A DNA stretch of 64,000 bases from Larimichthys crocea (GCF_000972845.2 NC_040016.1:743798-807797), one strand, 5' to 3'. Numbered from the stretch's first letter, positions 42,001 to 50,100 are shown. Made by a program: numbers and translations. Notes: generated by a model not told the origin, from the letters alone.

Positions 42001-45000
42001 GTTAGGCGAATAAATGGGGTTTTATTCTCCTAACAGCATATTCAGTAGACAGTACTGTAGTTTGTGGAGTCTTGTTTTCTCACGGAGAGAGGGAAATGAC
42101 AATTGTGTGAATTAGTATAGACTGAGCTTTTTTCCTGTTTCTCTTTTGGTCTTCAGTATAAAAAAATAAAAAACACTGCTGTGTGTTTACAATTCCCCAA
42201 GACAGAGAGAAACACTGTATATATACACAGAATAATGAACAGCCCCTCCAATCATAGAGTTTAAGCCCCATTGTGTAACTTTTCTATCTATAACTATAGT
42301 AATTAACAGATTTTAAAACATTCTGGTGTGTAAACAGATGAATTGTGCACCTTACTGTATATATCTGCTCTCACACTATGTAGCTTTGCTCTGGGTACAA
42401 ATGTCTTCTGGTTTTCCCTTTACATTTCCTCTGGCTGCTGCGCATCAATTCACTGTGATTTTGATTGGGAGTTAGTAAGTTGGCAAACAACAAAATGATT
42501 TTTCTTACGCACATGATAAGTGTGACATGGCTTCATGGAAAAATAAATCACAATTTGCTAGAGCCTTGAGCCAGAGCTGTGATTGTGTGAGAATATGACA
42601 CATGTATATGTGGAATGTGGTAGAATAGATAAAAATAAATAGAAATACGCACCAACATGCACAGGTGCAGCTACACACACTCACATAGAGCACTGTGGGA
42701 ACGAATGATGTCACAAGGAAATTAGAGAGTGGAAACTGAAAAAGGTCAGGTCATGTTACATATTCATAAAGCTGCTATAAATTAGCAGAATCCAACTTTC
42801 ACATTTTTGTGTAGGGTTTTCTTTCCTACAACAGTCTGTGTACTGCTGTCTGCAGGGCCATAATGGGCTGCAGTGCACCAAATGTTGTAATAATTTGGCG
42901 GTAAGTGAAATAAGGGCAAATTAACAAGGTTTGCTTTAAGCTCACAGAACCAGAGCTGGACTGTGAGGCAATTTTGAGGTGTGGACAGTCAGAATTGCAG
43001 GTCAGGTGACGCCGACTGGCCTAAAAAGACTCTGACTATCTGACTATTAGTCAATAGTTCAACAGTTTGTTGCAAGAGAGTCGCCCTACCTGGTGCCTGA
43101 TAAACATCTTATACAACCTGACCAGTATTGCTAGAAGACTCTGTCAGAAAATGTTATTTAAGAGCCCCCAGTGAGTCAGCCGTTTAGCTTTGCTTGTTAA
43201 GTCTGAGGTTTAAAGTGTTTGGTCTCACACAGTGTTACCTGGAGCCGCCACCACTTCTTAATGATATTTTTATAGATGTGACAGTTAATTGACTGCTTTA
43301 CTGTTTCTGTTTTTAGGAGAGAAAAAAACAGTGAACATGAAAGAACAAAGTTTATTTGTCTTTTAAAAAAAGAAAGTAAAGTGAAATGCTCATTATATTA
43401 ATTATGTTCATTGCACTTGATAGGAATAACAACCTGTCAACAAAAAATGCCTGCTGTGAGAAGTGTTGTGAAGTGAAGAGAATTTTATGATGGGAAGATC
43501 TTTACATATGTGTACGCCTATGCTTTGAGTATATACTGTATACATATGCATATGCATTTTCTCACAAGCACACAAATACAACAACAAAATCCCCCGCTTG
43601 AACACAGCCCACACAGCCATCTGTTTTGAGCTGGTAAACACAACACAAGAAGGAGATGAGGGTCATCTGACTGTATAAATACAATATAAATTTATGGATC
43701 CATTATACATCTACAGTGGACTAGATCTGTAAAAAGAATAATAATAAAAATAATAATCTGCAGTCACTGTTGCATTGACAATTTATCTTTAAAAGTTTTG
43801 GAATGACCTCCCTGAAAAGATCAGGCCAGAAAAGTTCACCAATAACTTTATGAATGTCTAGTTAGGACTTGTTTTTTCAAACTTACCTTCTTTAACCTAC
43901 TTACATCTCTACTTAATCATACAAGTGGAAAAGTGTCCCAGTGTTATTTGTGTTATTTTAATATCGCCTTCATTTTTTTGAACTTTTATCCCAAGTGTTA
44001 TTACAATATGTCCTATTTTATCTTGTGTAATGTTTTATTGTCGCTGTCTGCATCTTGAGTCTGCCTCTAAAATCACTTTGTGACTCACCTTTTCAAAGAA
44101 TAAGGCTGGTGATAGTCTATTATTTTGTCATTCTAAAATAAACAAAACTCCAAATGCTTAAAAGGGTAGGGTTAAAAATATGTAGTTTAAACCATAGATT
44201 TGTTGTTTTAGGGAGTATTTACAGGAGCAAGACAGTGTTTGAAAGATTAACTCAAAAAAACAAAAACAAAAGTACAGTACAGTTTATCATAATGAAGGAA
44301 AATGTCACCCAGTGTAGCACCATGGCAGATCTATGTGTTTTAATAGTATTTGGACAACAATGACACTTTAAGGCACAGAGAAATGAGCTATCTCAGACTT
44401 TAGATACACAGGAAACACTCATCGACTTTGTTTTTTATGAGATGTGTGGACAATAAAAACAATGTTTAATATTGCCATCCACAGAAATATAGATTATTAT
44501 TCTCATCTGCCCAATTTCACAATTTTTGCAGTTGTTCAAAACTCAGCTTCACACAAGCTTCCATAATAAATGTTTAATAAATGCTGGGAACGGCAGTAAT
44601 GTAAAGTTTATTAGTCCCTCAATTCATTTTATTTATTTCAGATTTAACTGCAAAACAAAAGATTTAATGGACATATTGGTCAGATGATCAGTCAAGAGAG
44701 TGGACAGTAATGCATGGACTGCATAAATTAAACAAGGCTCTGGCTTAATGCCTCCCCAGTGAGCTGTTGAGTCCCCAAAGTGTCAACGTATTGATCATTA
44801 CATTGCGAGGGTGTTTTTCTTTGCTGGCTGAAGTGTCCAATTAGAGAATATTTCCCTGTCATTTTCAGACAACTGATACGTTAAAGCCAACTAGATTCTC
44901 ACAAAGAAAAGAAAAAAGAAAAATGGAAATGTCTTAACTAGAGCCTCACCCTTCTCACCCCACACACCAAAACACACACACACACACAATTACAACAACA

Positions 45001-45495
45001 CACAGTGAGCACAGCAATTTAATTGGACATCAGTCCTTTCTTCTTTGTGTGTGTGTGTTTGTGCGTGCATACACTCACCTCTCTCCACTGTTTGGTTTCA
45101 ACTCCCTGCGTATAGAGCACGCATACTGCAAAAAAGTAGCAGATAGGAACAGAAAGAGATAAAAAGAGAAAATGAGAGGCAAAAGGAGAGACAATCAGAG
45201 AAAAGCAGGCAGATTCCAAATGGGAAATCAGCGTGACGGTTTTAGTTCCAGTACAGTGAATAAAGAGCCACCGTAAAACAAAGATTTCCCAAATCAGAGG
45301 GCAACATATCCAGAAAGTCAGACAAAAACCACCAGAACAGGCCAGAATAGAAGGACAAAAGACAAAAATGGAGTAGGACTGAAGAGTATATCTTTTGAAG
45401 AATGGATGATCTGCAGAGAGATGACAGAAGAGCACATGCATTCTACATACTCACATGGATCTGATTTGGAAAATGTGTCCTTATCCAACAGATTT
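1..45495 (-). CDS. cpne5: Copine gene, cpne5-like (partial, six exons visible)
   Basis: Copines are cytosolic Ca2+-dependent phospholipid-binding proteins with two C2 domains followed by a von Willebrand A-like domain; they move to membranes when calcium rises. Six minus-strand exons join as complement(1..58, 33658..33734, 37083..37122, 39188..39291, 45079..45125, 45455..45495). All internal splice sites are AG/GT and every junction keeps one open frame (about 122 codons). The product covers C2A from loop 1 ([12 protein letters not shown]) through loop 3 ([17 protein letters not shown]), so the aspartates expected to bind calcium are present, then enters C2B ([16 protein letters not shown]). 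SKSPDLSKH and SAEELSN resemble copine-5 more than copine-8, while the direct [11 protein letters not shown] junction is copine-8-like, so the paralog call is tentative. The first coding exon and the 3' half of the gene lie outside the window. Family assignment is near certain; a/b duplicate status cannot be judged. Confidence 0.9.
660..790 (+). repeat. Dispersed 'caagaccaag' repeat fragment
   Basis: The segment is built from repeated GTCAAGACC/CAAGACC words with GACTTTGAGGGGTT in the middle, like a common teleost dispersed repeat recalled from other fish genomes. Boundaries are approximate and no terminal repeats were seen. Confidence 0.45.
1082..1163 (+). tRNA. tRNA-Ser(UGA)-like gene copy
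   Basis: An 82-nt sequence folds as a complete serine tRNA. The acceptor stem GCTGTGA/TCACAGC pairs over all 7 bp with discriminator G. The anticodon stem TTGGA/TCCAA encloses CTTGAAA (anticodon TGA). The long variable arm pairs GGGG/CCCC, as in class II tRNAs, and the T stem GCAGG/CCTGC encloses TTCAAAC. Box A (TGGCCGAGTGG) and box B (GGTTCAAACCC) are intact. No run of four Ts follows within 40 nt, so a normal Pol III terminator is lacking and transcription is uncertain. It sits about 30 bp upstream of a tRNA-derived SINE. Confidence 0.85.
1192..1487 (+). repeat. tRNA-derived SINE, copy A
   Basis: A tRNA-like head follows TTTATATTTGG, with a box A-like TAGCTCAG and a box B-like GGTTCAAGTCC. 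The body contains CTTGAGCAAGACACTGAACCCC. The 3' end reads GGGATTAATAAAAGTATC, a LINE-type tail. The same order recurs in copy C at 50101, which defines the family. Target duplications were not found. Antisense to the copine gene. Confidence 0.82.
1801..1826 (+). repeat. (TATATC)n microsatellite
   Basis: About four tandem TATATC units followed by a T run. Confidence 0.9.
3045..3378 (+). mobile_element. Decayed L2-like LINE 3' fragment
   Basis: With frameshifts and gaps the plus strand reads pieces like [27 protein letters not shown] and YISELP, which match the C-terminal end of fish L2-like reverse transcriptase ORFs. It ends in a typical LINE 3' tail, TTAAAGCACGTTGAATTGAG. It is heavily mutated and non-functional. 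Confidence 0.6.
6209..6230 (+). repeat. (CA)n microsatellite
   Basis: Eleven AC units. Confidence 0.95.
6585..6745 (+). repeat. Teleost 'GCTGATGGGAATGTC' dispersed repeat, copy 1
   Basis: Contains GTGCTTTGAGCTAAATGCT and GAGGTTGATGGGAATGTC in the same order as the copies at 26670 and 59600. The three copies in one window define the family. I recall closely similar repeats in percomorph fish; the transposon class is unknown to me. Confidence 0.6.
8630..8890 (+). mobile_element. Probable decayed LINE reverse-transcriptase fragment
   Basis: The plus strand reads [17 protein letters not shown] and, after frameshifts, segments resembling the stretch after the reverse-transcriptase FADD box of fish LINEs. 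Multiple stops make it a relic. The assignment rests on remembered similarity. Confidence 0.4.
12040..12545 (+). repeat. Teleost dispersed repeat ('acagcagaaataaacatg' type)
   Basis: Contains CTGTGGCTGTGAAGTGAAGCC, CTTCACAACAGAAATAAAC, ATTAAGGCTTAAAGTTTTGC and CCTATGGGTGACATCAC, in the order found in a high-copy percomorph repeat I recall. Class unknown; boundaries approximate. Confidence 0.6.
14223..14239 (+). repeat. Poly(A) run
   Basis: Seventeen consecutive A residues. No element was recognised immediately upstream. Confidence 0.9.
16331..16414 (+). repeat. Perfect 42-bp tandem duplication
   Basis: Two identical 42-bp units, 16331-16372 and 16373-16414, starting AACAGGTTTCAACCC and ending CTTAGAAAA. 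Identity is complete over the unit. Confidence 0.97.
17506..17544 (+). repeat. (TTCC)n microsatellite
   Basis: About nine to ten uninterrupted tetranucleotide units. Confidence 0.95.
20064..20084 (+). repeat. (GT)n microsatellite
   Basis: Ten GT units. Confidence 0.93.
20646..20665 (+). repeat. (GA)n microsatellite
   Basis: About ten AG units. Confidence 0.92.
21599..21655 (+). repeat. (AT)n/(ATCT)n compound microsatellite
   Basis: Alternating AT runs interrupted by two ATCTATCT blocks. Confidence 0.93.
22300..22362 (+). repeat. SINE body fragment
   Basis: CTCTTGAGCAAGGCACTTAA is the conserved body word shared with the SINE copies at 1192 and 50101. No tRNA head or tail is visible, so it is an internal fragment. 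Confidence 0.5.
24810..24965 (+). repeat. Possible dispersed repeat ('caagtaaaagtac' type)
   Basis: GTGATGGGTAACACTG followed by CTCAAGTAAAAGTACAAATACT resembles a repeat I recall from other teleost genomes. Boundaries and class are unclear. Confidence 0.35.
25673..26297. mobile_element. MITE with ~190-bp terminal inverted repeats
   Basis: The left arm (25673-25867) and right arm (26135-26297) are near-perfect inverted copies starting TGGAAGCCCTAAAGGGTC and ending GACCCTTTAGGGCTTCCA. The flanks are TA on both sides, so the target duplication is TA (or AT if the terminus is shifted one base). The left arm is 32 bp longer because a unit beginning CCGTTTTCCC is duplicated in tandem. The 267-bp core begins with ATG at 25849 (in the left arm) and carries a broken reading frame: [20 protein letters not shown] then a stop, and later in the same frame [19 protein letters not shown]. 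The latter resembles the N-terminal helix-turn-helix part of fish integrase-type DNA transposases. It is a non-autonomous or decayed copy. Superfamily uncertain. Confidence 0.9.
26463..26580. repeat. AT-rich palindrome cluster
   Basis: Repeated words ATATACTAAGTAC and GTACTTAGTATAT form nested palindromes, including a perfect 24-bp one at 26521-26544. No flanking element was recognised. Confidence 0.85.
26670..26805 (+). repeat. Teleost 'GCTGATGGGAATGTC' dispersed repeat, copy 2
   Basis: Reads GTTAACATTTGCTAATCAAC then CTGGGAATGTCATTGGTTTT, matching the middle of the copies at 6585 and 59600. Partial copy. Confidence 0.5.
28499..28548 (+). repeat. CA/CT compound simple repeat
   Basis: CA units, then CT-rich units, then CA again. 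Confidence 0.9.
29600..30120 (+). mobile_element. L2/Rex-like LINE 3' fragment (decayed)
   Basis: The plus strand reads [18 protein letters not shown], a stop, then [20 protein letters not shown] and SSNPTALR. These correspond to the C-terminal end of a fish non-LTR retrotransposon ORF that I recall with RMLAKL, DNxSHPLHDT and SFSSRL-type motifs. The 3' part fades into AT-rich sequence. Stops and frameshifts show it is dead. Clade assignment (L2 versus Rex1) is uncertain. Confidence 0.65.
30130..30313 (+). repeat. Teleost 'cttgtatagcgc' dispersed repeat, copy 1
   Basis: Contains CTTGTATAGCGCCTTTTTCC, CATTCACCCATTCACACA and CTGAGCCACAGCTGCCCC in the same order as the copy at 37240. A high-copy percomorph repeat by recollection. 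It directly follows the LINE fragment. Confidence 0.68.
32217..32380 (+). repeat. Teleost 'gtccagtgtgtag' dispersed repeat
   Basis: Contains GGTCCAGTGTGTAAGACTTC, AATGGAATATAACATG, GCATAATCATGGGAAAATAA and TAGAATTAGCC, the order seen in a common percomorph repeat I recall. Class unknown. Confidence 0.55.
33162..33184 (+). repeat. (TGA)n microsatellite
   Basis: About eight trinucleotide units. Confidence 0.92.
33658..33734 (-). CDS. cpne5: cpne5-like coding exon 6 (77 nt, end of C2A)
   Basis: The acceptor is TTCTAG and the donor GTGAGT. The exon encodes [15 protein letters not shown] and then [11 protein letters not shown], the last C2A strands. It ends two bases into a Gly codon completed by the exon at 1-58, giving PLG-G-IPGKK. 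The upstream polypyrimidine tract is unusually long (about 60 nt; see findings). Any copine-5-specific insert between C2A and C2B would have to come from an extra exon in the following 33.6 kb intron; none was identified. Confidence 0.95.
33738..33797 (-). promoter_or_regulatory. Long polypyrimidine tract before exon 6
   Basis: On the transcribed (minus) sense the last ~60 nt of intron 5 are almost all C/T, with only a few purines, ending CCTTCCTTCTAG at the exon 6 acceptor. Such tracts bind U2AF and often PTB-type repressors. The tract is seen directly; a regulatory role is inferred. Confidence 0.6.
34181..34754. mobile_element. hAT-like MITE (574 bp)
   Basis: The left end CAGTGGTTCCCAACAGG is the inverted counterpart of the right end CCTGCTGGAAACCACTG, with 2-3 mismatches. 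Flanking 8-mers GTTTAATT (34173-34180) and TTTTAATG (34755-34762) match at 6 of 8 positions, fitting a degraded 8-bp target duplication. CAGTGGTTCCCAA termini are typical of hAT elements. No transposase coding is visible. Confidence 0.72.
35431..35480 (+). repeat. CAG/CAA trinucleotide repeat
   Basis: Four CAG-type units, then ACA/CAA units with two interruptions. Confidence 0.92.
37083..37122 (-). CDS. cpne5: cpne5-like coding exon 5 (40 nt, C2A loop 3)
   Basis: The acceptor TTTTCAG and donor GTGAGT bound a 40-nt exon reading [13 protein letters not shown] after the completed Leu codon. The paired aspartates of YDVD are expected calcium ligands of C2A loop 3. SKSPDLSKH matches the copine-5 version better than the copine-8 version, which as I recall it has Asn in place of the second Asp. 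The exon ends in phase 0. Confidence 0.95.
37123..39187 (-). other. Intron 4 of the copine gene (2.1 kb)
   Basis: Bounded by the exon 4 donor and exon 5 acceptor. It contains one copy of the 'cttgtatagcgc' dispersed repeat (about 37240-37500). The remainder (37510-39187) is AT-rich without recognisable features. Confidence 0.9.
37240..37500 (+). repeat. Teleost 'cttgtatagcgc' dispersed repeat, copy 2
   Basis: Contains CTTGTATTTATATAGCACC, CACATTCACCCATTTCCACA, GGCTGCCATGCAAGGTGCC, GGAGCAATTTGGGTTTCAGT and ACCTGAGCCACAGC. It is a more complete copy of the repeat at 30130, with a rearranged stretch near 37390-37445. Confidence 0.72.
39188..39291 (-). CDS. cpne5: cpne5-like coding exon 4 (104 nt, C2A core)
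   Basis: The acceptor TTCCACAG and donor GTAAGT flank 34 codons plus two bases. The translation opens [18 protein letters not shown] and closes [13 protein letters not shown], the most conserved stretch of the copine C2A domain. The split Leu codon (CT + G) is completed exactly by exon 5. This exon alone identifies the gene as a copine. Confidence 0.97.
39599..39830 (+). repeat. Purine-rich (GA) tract
   Basis: A long run of mainly A/G with AGAGAGA and GGGAAAG words. No periodic unit is conserved throughout. Confidence 0.75.
43770..44060 (+). mobile_element. Possible decayed LINE C-terminal fragment
   Basis: The plus strand reads [17 protein letters not shown], resembling the WNSLPxxIR...SLxxFK end of fish L2-like ORFs, followed by AT-rich sequence. 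The weak, single-block match keeps confidence low. Confidence 0.42.
44971..44988 (+). repeat. (CA)n simple repeat
   Basis: Nine AC units, interrupted upstream by CCAA. Confidence 0.85.
45079..45125 (-). CDS. cpne5: cpne5-like coding exon 3 (47 nt, C2A)
   Basis: The acceptor is TTTTTTGCAG and the donor is GTGAGT on the minus strand. The exon completes a Leu codon and then reads [15 protein letters not shown], the C2A strand that follows loop 1 in copines 5 and 8. It ends in phase 0, matching the phase of exon 4. The intron to exon 2 is only 329 bp, by far the shortest in the visible gene. Confidence 0.94.
45126..45454 (-). other. Intron 2 of the copine gene (329 bp)
   Basis: Short intron between two tiny exons. 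The minus strand is pyrimidine-rich for about 40 nt before the acceptor. No repeats. Confidence 0.92.
45455..45495 (-). CDS. cpne5: cpne5-like coding exon 2 (41 nt, C2A loop 1)
   Basis: On the minus strand a pyrimidine-rich acceptor ending TTTTCCAG precedes the exon and a GTGAGT donor follows it. It encodes (R)[13 protein letters not shown] plus the first base of the next codon. The first base completes a codon begun in the missing upstream exon, expected to be the Arg of a SCR motif. The aspartates belong to calcium-binding loop 1 of C2A. At 41 nt this is a very short exon. 'Exon 2' is numbered by analogy with vertebrate copines. Confidence 0.93.
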
Positions 45496-45645
45496 CTGGA
45501 AAAGGAACAAAGAGAAAAGAAACAATTGTTACTCAGTGACAAAGAACCTCTTGTTCATGCAGACATTTTGCTATCATGGAGGTCTGAGGCAGTCCCAAAT
45601 TATGTATAATGCAACTGCTACAGTAGAAGTTTGAGAGTTTGGAGT

Positions 45646-46391
45646 GCGATGCGTGTCGTTAAGCTCAGTTGATAGAGCAAAAACTGCCCCATGTACAAAG
45701 GCTCAGTCCCTGCCGTGGCAGCCCAGGGTTTGATTCCAACCTGTGGCCCTTTGCTGCTGTCATAGTCTAGTGGTGCCTTCTCCTTTCTTGTCATTCCACT
45801 GTTTTCCCCTCCCCTTTTGTGTCTGTCTCGTCTCCCTGGAAGTGGCCATCATCACCAGCTGCCAATCTGACTCACCTGCAACCAATCCACTACTCAACTC
45901 TAGCAGTACAGTATATCTACCCCGGCTCTACGTCCAGTCTTCACCAGATCGTTGTGTCGCCTACAGTGGTAGTCACGTTCAGGCCTCGTTGAAAATTGTT
46001 TTAGCGCAGTGTTTTGGAAGTTTGTCTTTCTTTGTTCTTAACGGTGTTTCTTTATTCTCAGGACCATTACCACCACCACCGCCAGAGATATGCCTGCCTG
46101 CTCTCTGCACCAACTTCTCCTCTGCCAGCCCAAATTGCCTGCTCTCTACCATCCCACGATTCCCCTGCTTCACTCTGCCATTTCCCCCTCGTCGGCCATT
46201 TCCAGTTCCAGTCCTCTATTTAATAAATCCCAGTTTGAAACGCATCCAAGTCTGTTTTTGGATCTGTTCTGCAACAACCTAACAGCTGCATGTCATTCCC
46301 CATCTCTCTCCCTCCACATTCCTGTCACTTTTAAAGCTGTCTCTGTCAAATAAAGCTCAAAAAGGCCAAAAAAAGAAAAGAAAAGAAAGTT
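45646..46391 (+). mobile_element. tRNA-derived SINE, copy B, split by an LTR
   Basis: The 5' half (45646-45757) has a tRNA-like head with TTAAGCTCAGTTGATAGAGC (box A) and GGTTTGATTCC (box B), then CCCTTTGCTGC. The 3' half (46285-46391) resumes with GCTGCATGTCATTCCCC and ends AATAAAGCTCAAAAAGGCC plus an A/G-rich tail. Together they give the layout of a well-known percomorph SINE. A 9-bp target duplication GTTTGGAGT flanks the whole unit (45637-45645 and 46392-46400). It lies only about 150 bp upstream of copine exon 2, antisense to it. Confidence 0.92.
45758..46284 (+). mobile_element. Solo LTR (527 bp) nested in SINE copy B
   Basis: Begins TGTCATAG and ends CCTAACA, giving TG...CA termini with a short inverted TGTYA. 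It is flanked by a 5-bp duplication GCTGC (45753-45757 and 46285-46289). Removing it restores an uninterrupted SINE. It contains an AATAAA at 46222-46227 about 60 bp before the end and a weak TATA-like GTATATCTA near 45911, as expected of an LTR. No internal retroelement sequence remains, so it arose by LTR-LTR recombination. A Ty3/Gypsy-type origin is likely from the 5-bp duplication and end sequence, but unproven. A chance 179-codon frame inside it (45743-46282) is not a gene. Confidence 0.88.
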
Positions 46392-48357
46392 GTTTGGAGT
46401 AAACTGTCTTAATTGTAGATTCACACGAAACAACTTTACTCTGTTAAGTGACTATTGAGCTGTCCTCCCCCTCTGCCTCTCAGAAATTATTCACCACCAC
46501 ACTTGGCATCAAAAGCTACCTCTAACACCTTGCAAATAGCTCAAGGATACAGAAAAGAAAACACAGTAGTAGATGGCAATGCAACTTTAATGTTCTTCAC
46601 TTCTACACCATTATTATTGATGGCTCTGGCTCTGTTGTTGGCTTCTGACTATTTGTTCAAAATACAAACAGTGCCTTTGACTGATTCCAAAACAATGTAT
46701 TAAAGTAATTCAAGGATTCTTTCACACTAATAATTTCACCTTATTGTCACATACACATGTTTTTTAATCATTCTGGCTGATTTAACCTCTGCTGAAGGTG
46801 GGTGGAGTTATGTTGGGAACAAGTTCTTCTTATGTTGTTTGCATGTCTCTCGGGGAAAACACATAGAAATGTTTTTTGATGCCCGAAATATTAATCTGTT
46901 TTAGGATGTGACAATGCTCTGGTTAATGTTTGGTTGAATTTAAGCACAAGGAAAAAGGAAAGATCATGGTGTGGATTAAAATGACTAAGGATAGGGCAAC
47001 TATGTTGTCGTGGTTACAACAATAAACACACAGTTGAGGTTGGGGAACAGTTGCAGTCACATTTTAAAAAACAATGTCGCCTGTTGAGGTCATGGGACTC
47101 CATAGAATGATTAAGTATGAATATGATGTCAGTTGTTCCACCCTAGCAGCTAACAGAAGAGCCAGAGAAATGTCAATCTCTTTACATTGTCTTTATATAC
47201 AGTAAGCTGTTTACATTTTATAGTCCTCCTACTGTATATTGCGCAAAGGAAAAATGGTAACTAAAATACAGTACAGTATCGCATGATGATTACCCTACAG
47301 TGTTGTTGCACTTTCAAAGCAAGTTTAAATCGATATACCCATTTAGTTCCAGTTTTAATCAATTACTTTATGTGCTGGCCTATTTAAAGGTAGTTTTACT
47401 GTCTGGCAATAATAGCAGGGATCCATTTCTTTAAGTCTAAAAGATAAGAAAGCACTTAAACATGAAACCACAGCCATGAAATGCCTGGGTGCGTGAATGT
47501 ATTTTGATTTTCAATCTCATGTGCAACTCTTATCTTTTTTATGTGCGCAATCACATATGCTCGTTTTTATACCAACACACACTCAAAATGAACTGGCTGG
47601 CACGCATGTCAGTGGAGAAAATTGTTGGGTTTGGCATCAGCATACAATAGCTTCCTGATTACAAGCATGTCTGTGTCTTTACTGGGTGCTCATCTGTTTC
47701 TCTGCTGTCCAAACATCCATCATGGCATGGCATTCATTGTATAACCTTACACTTTTTATATAATAATGTAAAAACAGTTGCAGGGTAACAAACTTTTGTG
47801 TAAGCTTTGCTCTGTGAATTAGACTATTTATTGAATTCCATCATCCTGTCGATTTTAGAGGCAAAAACATGCCAGTTAGCCTAAATTGTAATTAGTACCA
47901 TTAATTCCTAAACTATTTATTAGCAATTTATAACAATGACAGCTGAATGTCAGGAGTCATCATCTCCGTAACCTATTACAGATCACTTTTAACCTGTAGT
48001 TTGATTAGCACCTGCAGCGCTGATTTATAGTAAATGTGGGAGACAGAAAATTGCAGGCTTGTGTAATGCGAAGAGAAAGACCAAAAAGGTCGTTGTCAAG
48101 GGTCTCTTTCAAACTGTGTGCTTCTCCGCCTATCTGTCCCCTGCCAGCATCCAGTCTCTGAAGCTTAATTTGTGAAGTGCAATCTTCCAAATTTTGACTT
48201 TTTCTAAATGCTAATGTGTGCTTCATAGTCAAAAGAGTGAGACAAGACAAGAAGCTCAACCACATTATTAATAAAAAATAGATAGTTTATCATTAGGATA
48301 CATGTTCATAGGATTAACAGTATGTTAGAAGTGTTATTTAGACTAACAATGTAGACT

Positions 48358-48378
48358 TTCTCTCTCTCTCTCTCTCTG
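48358..48378 (+). repeat. (TC)n microsatellite
   Basis: About ten TC units. Confidence 0.9.
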
Positions 48379-48822
48379 TTGTGGAAGAAATGTGATGCTT
48401 CGCTGAATCAAAAATTCATGCATTTTTTGACAACCTTTACCATTACTGTCAAAACAAAGAGCGCCTCTTTCCGTGTGCCTTACATACGCACACATACATT
48501 ATGGGAGTCTTTTATCTGAGAAAACACTGAACATTAATTTAACTGTTTGACTCCTGGTGGTGAGATCTTCACATCTCACCAGCTGGAAGCCTTTGGATTG
48601 GAAGACATTTCCATTTCTTTAACACTTGTACGAAGTATAACCTTTACGTGTTTGTTTGTTTTTCGTATTCATACAAATCCGATGTTGGATCAACCATTTA
48701 GCTTGCTTCATGCTGTTAGGATTTGGTAAGACTTCCTTCTCTGCGTAGACCCACAAGGATATTTATGTACAGTATCTTTGAAAAAACAAACAAACATAAA
48801 ACTGCAGTTTTACTGGTTAATT

Positions 48823-48855
48823 TGATGATGATACGATGATGATGATGATGATGAT
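48823..48855 (+). repeat. (GAT)n microsatellite
   Basis: About ten GAT units interrupted once by AC. Confidence 0.9.
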
Positions 48856-50100
48856 TACACAGTGTTGTATATAGAATTAGACTGTGTGACTTTCTAACTC
48901 TAATGGCCTTCAGTAAAATTTTAAATTATATGTTATTCCAAGTGTTTAGTGAGCAGCTAAGCAAGAGGAAAATACCCCATTTGGCAAATTACGCTGTTCT
49001 TTTGTTGCCAAGAGTTACAGACAAATGCATGTATAGTTTCTAAATATCATAAAGGTTAGGTTAAAAAGCTATTGTGGGCTTCAGTGTGTGGGTCTGTGTG
49101 GCTTCAAGTCTTACTAGGTAACCAAAAGTAAGTTACAAAAGGATGAAAAGGACTACAACTGGATATAGATAAGTGAATATCGTCTAGTCTGACTGGCAGT
49201 ACAAATAAACTCTTTTCATAGCTGAACCAGTGTACAGGAAACAGCCATACATATATTACAAGATATTAAAAGAACTGTATAAAGTGCTTCATGAGGGTAC
49301 CCAAGTCTTTCATTTAAATCTATTCACCCAGTGTATATAGGCTTTCAGACTATTAGCCCACCTGACATGTGCATTACATTTTTTCCATCTGGTCGACTGC
49401 AATTACACATTTTCACGCACTTGCCTCTTCTCTGTCCTATTCTGTCTTTTCTGGTCTATTCTTGAGCCTCATTTTAATCAGTTTTCTATAAATCTCTCTC
49501 TCTCTCTCTTGAACTTAATCTCTCACCCATGGTTCCACTGTCTGTGTAACACCTCCATCATGCTTGCTTGACCTTTTAATAATGCCTGCCAGAGGCTACT
49601 GTGTACCCAACACTATTAACCTTCTTGTTTTCTCAGTCACTGCAGTGACATGAGAGGCCTCACTCGAGATGCCAAAGCCTGCTGGCTTCAGGCATGTTTT
49701 ATTTTTCTCTGCAGTTTTGGTTGTCCTAAATCTTCAGCTGTGTTCTTCCATCAGCCTCAATCAATTTTGATCTTTTCTCTGCTTCTGTATTTCTTCCTTC
49801 TTCCCTTCATGGTGTTCAAGAGCAAGTTGAGAAGACTATTACTGAAAAGAAAAAGATTATTCCTGCTGATGTGATTCTTGCCGTGCCTTCAATTGAAGGG
49901 TGCAGCATTTTCTAGCTGCAGAGTTCAAAGTCCAGGCAAAAGTGCCTTTCATTACAGTTTGATCAGAACTAAAAAGAAAAATGGTTTTGGAACCACTAAA
50001 GCAAGATAACTAAATAACTAGAGAAGCCATTATGCTGACTTTATCCTAATCCGAAACATCACACTGCTACAACTCCAGCCCTTCTCCAAATACATATTCG

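Larger units (their letters stand above)
39292..45078 (-). other. Intron 3 of the copine gene (5.8 kb)
   Basis: Bounded by the exon 3 donor and exon 4 acceptor. It holds a purine-rich stretch near 39600-39830, CA-rich patches near 41670-41750 and 44971-44988, and a probable decayed LINE end near 43770-44060. A slightly more GC-rich, mixed-complexity block near 41430-41650 is unexplained. Confidence 0.88.

Noticed and set aside
45743..46282. 179-codon plus-strand open frame, the longest in the window
   Set aside because: It lies almost entirely within the solo LTR and starts in the SINE head; low-complexity Ser/Pro/Leu content and no domain. An accident of LTR composition.
48558..48581. 9-bp inverted repeat TGGTGAGAT/ATCTCACCA with a 6-nt loop
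   Set aside because: Short stem without conservation or context evidence.
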